Shown here: positions 33,257-36,899 of the stretch, piece by piece
Layout: each line of letters opens with the position of its first letter
How positions within the stretch are numbered: the first letter of the stretch is position 1
NCBI GenBank assembly: GCA_001469005.2
Contig: LNZD02000025.1
Coordinates: 1-36,899 of the forward strand
Direction: 5' to 3'
DNA from: SAR324 cluster bacterium lautmerah10
Lineage (GTDB): Bacteria; SAR324; NAC60-12
Length of the DNA: 36,899 bases
The notes under the pieces: model-generated
What the model was told of the DNA's origin: nothing
Databases searched by the model: none
What the model saw: the letters and a program-made list of their open reading frames with translations, nothing else
Made by a program: the position numbers and the translations under genes

Positions 33257-35275
33257 TCAGGATTCGTTGGTAGTCAGAGTGGGGACAAGCAATCGCTGGT
33301 TCAGGCGAAGCAGGTTTTTTGATTTTAAATCGTTGAGTGCAACCAGAGTTTTCACCGAAGTCCTGTAGCGCATTGCAATTTTAGAAAGGGTATCTCCGGA
33401 TCGGACCCGGATCACCTTGTGGTCGGAATCTCTGAGGTTTGAGGGTTTTGATACGATCAGTTTCATCCCTGCACGGAGATCGGTGGCTTTTTTCAAACCA
33501 TTCCAACGCATCAATTGGGAAATGCTGGTTTTATAGCGGAGTGCAAGATGGGAAAGGGTTGTGTTGTTCGGGACTCTGATCTTGCGAATCTTAGAAACTG
33601 GCTTAAAAACTTTATCTGAAAATCCGACGATCAGATTTTGCCCGGCCTTGAGCGATTTGGCACTTCGAAGACCATTCCATCGCATCAACTGCCTGACACT
33701 CGTCTTATAGCGCATGGCGAGATGTGACAAGGTGGCATGCCTTGGAACTTTGATCCAACGATAATTCCGCTGAACGGTACTATCTGCGGGCACCCTGCGG
33801 TAGCCAACGATTAAACTTTGTCCTGCCCGAAGGGATTTGGCACTTTTTAATCTGTTCCAACGCATCAGCTTATTAACGCTGGTTTTATGACGTTTCGCCA
33901 ACAATGAAAGAGTTGCCCCTCGTCTGACCCGAATTTTTTTCGCCATCAGTTTTGAAGAACTTTTCATCTCCGGGAGTTTGGCGATTTCCCGAAACACCTG
34001 CCAAGTAGGAACGTAGAGTTTCAGCCTTTGATTGACTCTCAAAACAGGATTTTGTTTGAGATTATTCCATCGCTTCAGACGGGCAACGCTGGTGCGGTGT
34101 TTTTTTGCAAGATCCCAGAGATTGTCTCCACGCTTCACACGGAAGTAAACCGGTGCTCCATATTGTTCCAGGAGCCGCATCATGTGCGGAGAGTCCTGGA
34201 CCAATTGGTTGTAATTCTGGTCCCAGGTCCGCTCCGGTTGAGGATTTCTTTTTAACGAATCAAGCAGAACCGCATGGCTGGTCTTTGGAAGGTAGAGGGT
34301 GTAATGATCTTCGTTCATCGGAGGGAATCCCCGGTACAATGCCGAGTTGAGTTTTAACAACCCCTGGAACGAGGTCTTCGCCCTTCGTGAAACTTCTTCC
34401 AAAGAAAAAGCAACTGGAAGCTGAACCCGGGTCTCATCCATTGGTTTGGCCGTTTTGAGATGAGCAAAGCGGTAACGTTCACGCTGGTTATAAAGAATCG
34501 CCTGGGCCATGATCGAAGGGACATAATGCTCCGTTTCCCTGGGCAGATCGAGGTTCCAGAAATGAGGTTTCAGCCCTTTTTCACGAGCAGTATTGATGGC
34601 TTCCTGAACCCTCCGCTCTCCGCAATTATAGGCTGCCATGGCCAGCGGCCAGTCTTCAAAAATGCCGTATAAATGCTTCAAATACCTCATTGCCGCCTGG
34701 GTTGAAAGCAAAGGGTCGCGCCGTTCGTCAATCCAACGATTGATGTTCAATCCGAACCTTCTCCCGGTAGAGGCGATGAATTGCCAAAGACCCACCGCAT
34801 TCATCCGGGAACGAGCCATCTCATTGAAGTTGCTCTCCTGAGCAACCATGTAGGCAAGATCCAAAGGTAAACCTTCTTCTTCCAACATTCTCCGGATCAT
34901 CGGCATGTATCTGCCGGAACGCTTGATTCCGATGATCGTTTGAGCACGTTTATTGACCGTTAATTTACGCAGTGCCCGGTCGACTTTTGCGTGTTTGACA
35001 ATGGGGATGTCATAGGCAATGCCTTGGAACCACCAGAGCTGTTTGCGGAATAGTGTTTTGGATCCCAACAGTTCACGGTTCCCGATTCGCTGCTTCCCTC
35101 CCTTCCACAGGGTGGTCTTACGGAAGCCTCCATCGGAAGTTTCCATCACCAGAGGAAGAGATTTAGGGGGAGCAGGCCGGGGTGATTCTGCCTGAATAAA
35201 GGAACTCCATATCAGTCCCCATGATAAACACAGGGATTTCAATGAACCTCGGAAGAGACGCCTGGATAGAAACAT
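33257..35275 (-). CDS. mltD: MltD-like lytic transglycosylase with five LysM repeats
   Basis: An envelope enzyme that cleaves peptidoglycan glycan strands. From the preferred ATG at 35275 it begins with a signal peptide (basic RRLFRGSLKSL, then hydrophobic CLSWGLIWSSF ending at IQA). The frame opens earlier with a GTG at 35308. The SLT domain lies near residues 150-270: DLAYMVAQESNFNEMARSRM with the catalytic glutamate, AVGLWQFIASTGRRFGL, and AMAAYNCGERRVQEAI. Five LysM repeats follow, starting near YFRVKRGDNLWDLAKKHRTS; the middle three share a nearly identical KTS-x(3)-LMRWN-L core. MltD usually has two or three LysM units, so the tail looks expanded by duplication. Confidence 0.9.
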   Translation of the reverse strand: MFLSRRLFRGSLKSLCLSWGLIWSSFIQAESPRPAPPKSLPLVMETSDGGFRKTTLWKGGKQRIGNRELLGSKTLFRKQLWWFQGIAYDIPIVKHAKVDRALRKLTVNKRAQTIIGIKRSGRYMPMIRRMLEEEGLPLDLAYMVAQESNFNEMARSRMNAVGLWQFIASTGRRFGLNINRWIDERRDPLLSTQAAMRYLKHLYGIFEDWPLAMAAYNCGERRVQEAINTAREKGLKPHFWNLDLPRETEHYVPSIMAQAILYNQRERYRFAHLKTAKPMDETRVQLPVAFSLEEVSRRAKTSFQGLLKLNSALYRGFPPMNEDHYTLYLPKTSHAVLLDSLKRNPQPERTWDQNYNQLVQDSPHMMRLLEQYGAPVYFRVKRGDNLWDLAKKHRTSVARLKRWNNLKQNPVLRVNQRLKLYVPTWQVFREIAKLPEMKSSSKLMAKKIRVRRGATLSLLAKRHKTSVNKLMRWNRLKSAKSLRAGQSLIVGYRRVPADSTVQRNYRWIKVPRHATLSHLAMRYKTSVRQLMRWNGLRSAKSLKAGQNLIVGFSDKVFKPVSKIRKIRVPNNTTLSHLALRYKTSISQLMRWNGLKKATDLRAGMKLIVSKPSNLRDSDHKVIRVRSGDTLSKIAMRYRTSVKTLVALNDLKSKNLLRLNQRLLVPTLTTNES

Positions 35276-35427
35276 TCTGTTGGAAACGATGATTGCAAGA
35301 AAATGCACGTTCTATCTTCGCTGATAGGTACTGAGCTGCAAGCCTAAATCCATCCCATGAGTTGTGCAAAGATCATGCACTCCCCCGGTAACACAGATGG
35401 GGCAACGGGTAACACCAAATTATTGCA

Positions 35428-35456
35428 TTGACAGCATCTGGAAAAGTTCTTTTAAT
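35428..35456 (+). promoter_or_regulatory. Promoter of tRNA-Gly
   Basis: TTGACA (35428-35433) and TTTAAT (35451-35456), 17 nt apart, end 14 nt before the mature tRNA 5' end. Confidence 0.75.
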
Positions 35457-35470
35457 AACTAAACCTGAAA

Positions 35471-35546
35471 GCGAGAATAGCTCAGTTGGTAGAGCGCAAC
35501 CTTGCCAAGGTTGAGGTCGCCGGTTCGAACCCGGTTTCTCGCTCCA
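35471..35546 (+). tRNA. tRNA-Gly(GCC)
   Basis: A full cloverleaf: acceptor GCGAGAA/TTCTCGC, D arm GCTC...GAGC, anticodon stem CAACC/GGTTG with loop TTGCCAA (anticodon GCC at 35504-35506), T arm with TTCGAAC loop, and an encoded CCA end (35544-35546). It marks the boundary between ordinary chromosomal genes and the foreign-looking right end. Confidence 0.97.
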
Positions 35547-35694
35547 TATCTCTTTAAAATCATTACAAAATTTATATTTGGTGATTGTTCCTGAGCTTAA
35601 ATCGTTCAGGAGAAATCAAGGATTTGCTCAAGGTTTTAGGAACATTGCTAACTCACCTTTTTGGATAGGCAGTGTTTGAAAATGTATAGAGGCT

Positions 35695-35717
35695 GGAGCG
35701 CAACCTTACGGAGGTTG
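35695..35717 (+). repeat. tRNA anticodon-arm-like remnant
   Basis: GAGCGCAACCTT...AGGTTG repeats tRNA-Gly bases 35492-35513 except for four loop bases (GCCA in the tRNA, ACGG here). The fold CAACC/GGTTG with a 7-base loop is kept, but no acceptor, D or T arm is found, so it is not a working tRNA. It may be the trace of an insertion at the tRNA gene. Confidence 0.5.
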
Positions 35718-35740
35718 CTGGTTGCTGGTTGCTGGTTGCT
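35713..35740 (+). repeat. Four tandem copies of a 7-bp repeat (GGTTGCT)
   Basis: Exact GGTTGCT units at 35713, 35720, 35727 and 35734. The first overlaps the 3' stem of the tRNA-like remnant, so the array seems to have grown from it by slippage. The rest of 35547-35744 holds no gene; it has a 6-bp inverted repeat TCCTGA/TCAGGA at 35589-35611. Confidence 0.9.
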
Positions 35741-35744
35741 AATC

Positions 35745-35880
35745 TTATTCTCCCTGATAAGCTTTTTTTAAAAGATCCTCTAAGCTTTGAATCTGAAGAT
35801 CTTTTTTCTTAAATGCTTCACGATCTGACTGACCTGTGAAGATATACTGAATATCTAAGCCACCAGCAATGAATGCCTTG
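35745..35880 (-). pseudogene. C-terminal remnant of an XRE/phage-repressor-like regulator
   Basis: The minus frame from the cassette junction to the stop reads KAFIAGGLDIQYIFTGQSD, then REAFKKKDLQIQSLEDLLKK and AYQGE. The pattern GGLDIQYIFTG is the usual segment after the helix-turn-helix domain in XRE-type phage-repressor-like proteins (G-x-D-x-x-Y-I/V-L-x-T-G). Nothing before it is real: upstream codons of this frame are antisense to the cassette acetyltransferase. The gene therefore appears cut at G35880|T35881 by cassette insertion, losing its DNA-binding half. Family is assigned from one motif. Confidence 0.55.
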
Positions 35881-36432
35881 TTAGCGCTCTCTAGCATGCA
35901 AGTGAACTTAAATTTTCGCGAAGCAAACGAAAGTGATGTACCGGCACTTGTCGATCTACTTGCGGACGATGTTTTGGGAGCCAAGAGGGAAGATGTCTCC
36001 ATACCACTAAACCCAAACTATCTGGATGCTTTTCACAGCATTGAGGCAGATTCAAATAATGAATTAACAGTTGTCGAAGCCGATGGCGAGTTAGTTGGAA
36101 TGCTGCAACTTACATTCATTCCGTATTTAACACACACAGGTTCATGGCGATGTTTAATTGAAGGAGTAAGAATTGCCAATACTTATCGGGGGAAAGGCTT
36201 AGGCACAGAATTTATAAATTGGGCAATCAAAAGAGCCAAAGAGAGAAGGTGCAGCATTGTACAACTTACATCTGACAAACAACGCCCGGATGCTATTCGG
36301 TTTTATGAGTCACTCGGATTTAAAGCTACACATGAAGGATTTAAACTCAAACTTTAGAGCGCTAACAAGCGCAAGCAACCAACCGCCTCACTGCTCGATT
36401 CGCTCGCAGTGGCCGGCAGCTGATGCGTGGCG
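35881..36432 (+). mobile_element. Integron gene cassette 1 (GNAT acetyltransferase)
   Basis: The cassette starts at TTAGCGC after G35880 and ends in the attC at the G of GTTGTAC (36432). When circularised, its 5' end gives GTTAGCGC, the exact complement of the attC R'' box GCGCTAAC (36359-36366). It carries one gene on the plus strand and no promoter, as is usual. Confidence 0.82.
35896..36357 (+). CDS. GNAT-family acetyltransferase, cassette-borne
   Basis: 153 residues from the ATG at 35896 (MQVNLNFREANESDVPAL); an upstream ATG at 35869 lies outside the cassette and in the disrupted gene, so it is rejected. The GNAT acetyl-CoA loop is ANTYRGKGLGTEFINWAIK, and the C-terminal DAIRFYESLGFKATHEGFKL is the typical motif B region. 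The substrate is unknown; GNATs are common integron cargo, including resistance enzymes, but nothing here points to an antibiotic. There is no clear Shine-Dalgarno sequence. Codon use is AT-richer than in the chromosomal genes to the left. Confidence 0.9.
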   Translation: MQVNLNFREANESDVPALVDLLADDVLGAKREDVSIPLNPNYLDAFHSIEADSNNELTVVEADGELVGMLQLTFIPYLTHTGSWRCLIEGVRIANTYRGKGLGTEFINWAIKRAKERRCSIVQLTSDKQRPDAIRFYESLGFKATHEGFKLKL

Positions 36433-36440
36433 TTGTACGC
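36359..36440 (+). repeat. attC site of cassette 1
   Basis: R'' box GCGCTAAC (36359-36366), a central hairpin CACTGC (36389-36394)/GCAGTG (36406-36411), and R' box GTTGTAC (36432-36438) preceded by GGC. Length about 80 bp; recombination point between G36432 and T36433. Confidence 0.78.
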
Positions 36441-36852
36441 GTGGAAATAGCAGTAATGAAGCATAGTCTTGACGGAAAAATCTTTCAATCTATTGAAAAT
36501 TCAGAGAATGGTGAGGTTAGTTCAGAGACCATTTTTCATTACCACCAGAATAATGAAATTGTATCGGCAGATTATAAAGGGGGAAATATTCTCAAGGGGC
36601 ATTTATTAGGAAAATGTTTGCTAATGGAAATCTTGAATTTACATATCAACATATAAATATTGAAGGTAATTTAATGCTTGGTCAATGTATCTCTACCCTG
36701 TCAGTATTGCCAGACGGTCGCTATAAATACCATGAAAATTGGCAATGGATAAATGGAGATAAATCGAAGGGAACGTCACAGATTATTGAAATAAGGAGCG
36801 TATAACAAAGCGCTTCAACGGACTCGCTATCGTTCGCTCGGTGAGTTAGGCG
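36433..36852 (+). mobile_element. Integron gene cassette 2 (frameshifted hypothetical gene)
   Basis: It runs from TTGTACGC after G36432 to the G of GTTAGCG at 36852. Its 5' end would give GTTGTACGC on circularisation, which pairs with the R'' box GCGTATAAC (36798-36806) apart from one G-T wobble. One gene, plus strand. Confidence 0.8.
36456..36805 (+). pseudogene. Cassette-borne hypothetical gene (family often annotated n-acetylglutamate synthase), frameshifted
   Basis: Two frames together give one ~117-residue protein: KHSLDGKIFQSIENSENGE, SSETIFHYHQNNEIVSADYK, GGNILKGHLLGK, then in the next frame MFANGNLEFTYQHINIEGNL, MLGQCISTLSVLPDGRYK and HENWQWINGDKSKGTSQIIE. Together they match, from recall, a small family common in Bacteroidetes and other bacteria that databases label n-acetylglutamate synthase without good evidence. 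The frames meet at the AAAA run 36611-36614, where one more A would restore the gene. This may be a real mutation or a sequencing error. Confidence 0.7.
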
Positions 36853-36858
36853 TTAGCG
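36798..36858 (+). repeat. attC site of cassette 2
   Basis: R'' GCGTATAAC (36798-36806) continues into AAAGCGCTTCAACGG, which resembles the VCR-like attC start; the other arm ends GTGAGTTAGGCGTTAGCG with R' GTTAGCG (36852-36858). At about 60 bp it is a short attC. The stop codon of the cassette gene lies inside the R'' box. Confidence 0.82.
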
Positions 36859-36888
36859 AAGCTAAATAGATCTTGCTAGAGAGGCAAA

Positions 36889-36899
36889 ATGGTATATAT
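36889..36899 (+). CDS. Start of a third cassette gene, cut by the window edge
   Basis: After the attC recombination point the third cassette begins TTAGCGAAGC. GAGAGG at 36879-36884 precedes an ATG at 36889 by a few bases. Only three codons are visible, so nothing can be said of the product. Confidence 0.3.

Noticed and set aside
35713..35740. CRISPR-like direct repeats
   Set aside because: The units are 7 bp and contiguous with no spacers; this is a simple tandem repeat.
35883..36002. N-terminal part of the minus-strand frame joined to the XRE-like tail
   Set aside because: These codons are antisense to the cassette acetyltransferase and show no family features; only the part left of the cassette junction is protein-like.
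36359..36440. Intrinsic terminator after the cassette acetyltransferase
   Set aside because: The hairpin has no T-run and is better explained as the central part of an attC site with matching R boxes.

Overview
The window looks like a chromosomal segment from a marine, aerobic, Gram-negative heterotroph, probably a proteobacterium in the broad sense (SAR324 or deltaproteobacterial-like, or alpha-like). This rests on gene content only: a Box benzoate pathway, DmdA-like and DddP-like proteins, ABC uptake systems with periplasmic binding proteins, and a CIRCE-controlled small heat-shock gene. The taxonomic call is weak.

Layout. (1) 1-2.8 kb: the end of an isopropylmalate/isocitrate-type dehydrogenase, mtaB, then a minus-strand GNAT + Rrf2 pair. 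(2) 2.97-9.3 kb: a plus-strand aromatic operon, boxC-boxB-bclA plus a two-subunit CoA-transferase, divergent from the GNAT/Rrf2 pair. That pair recalls BadL/BadM of Rhodopseudomonas palustris. (3) 9.3-10.4 kb: a LysE-type exporter and a secreted nuclease-like protein. (4) 10.4-19.6 kb, minus strand: a peptide/opine-type ABC importer, a DddP-like M24 gene broken by an internal deletion, and an FAD-GcvT fusion of the dimethylglycine/sarcosine dehydrogenase type. (5) 19.8-24.2 kb, plus strand: FMN 2-hydroxyacid dehydrogenase, TPP enzyme, atypical transthyretin/HIUase-like protein and a DmdA-like demethylase. (6) 24.2-30.4 kb, minus strand: a complete LIV-type ABC importer with DUF952 and ketopantoate-reductase-like genes; a TauD-type dioxygenase is divergent from it. 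(7) 31.4-35.3 kb: CIRCE-hsp20, a small unknown gene, argB and an mltD-like LysM lytic transglycosylase. (8) 35.4-36.9 kb: tRNA-Gly(GCC), then AT-rich foreign DNA: a 7-bp tandem repeat, a truncated XRE-like gene, and two integron gene cassettes with attC sites plus the start of a third. No integrase is visible.

How it fits together. Blocks 4-6 read as one catabolic island for small methylated (sulfonium or N-methyl) osmolytes: two importers, two folate-type demethylation modules, an oxidation/decarboxylation pair for a 2-hydroxyacid, and a dioxygenase. A speculative reading of block 5 is a route from a dimethylsulfonio-2-hydroxyacid towards DMSP and its demethylation. An alternative is mandelate-type chemistry feeding the benzoate genes of block 2. 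Block 8 is a cassette cluster without a visible integrase, apparently inserted into a regulator gene beside a tRNA.
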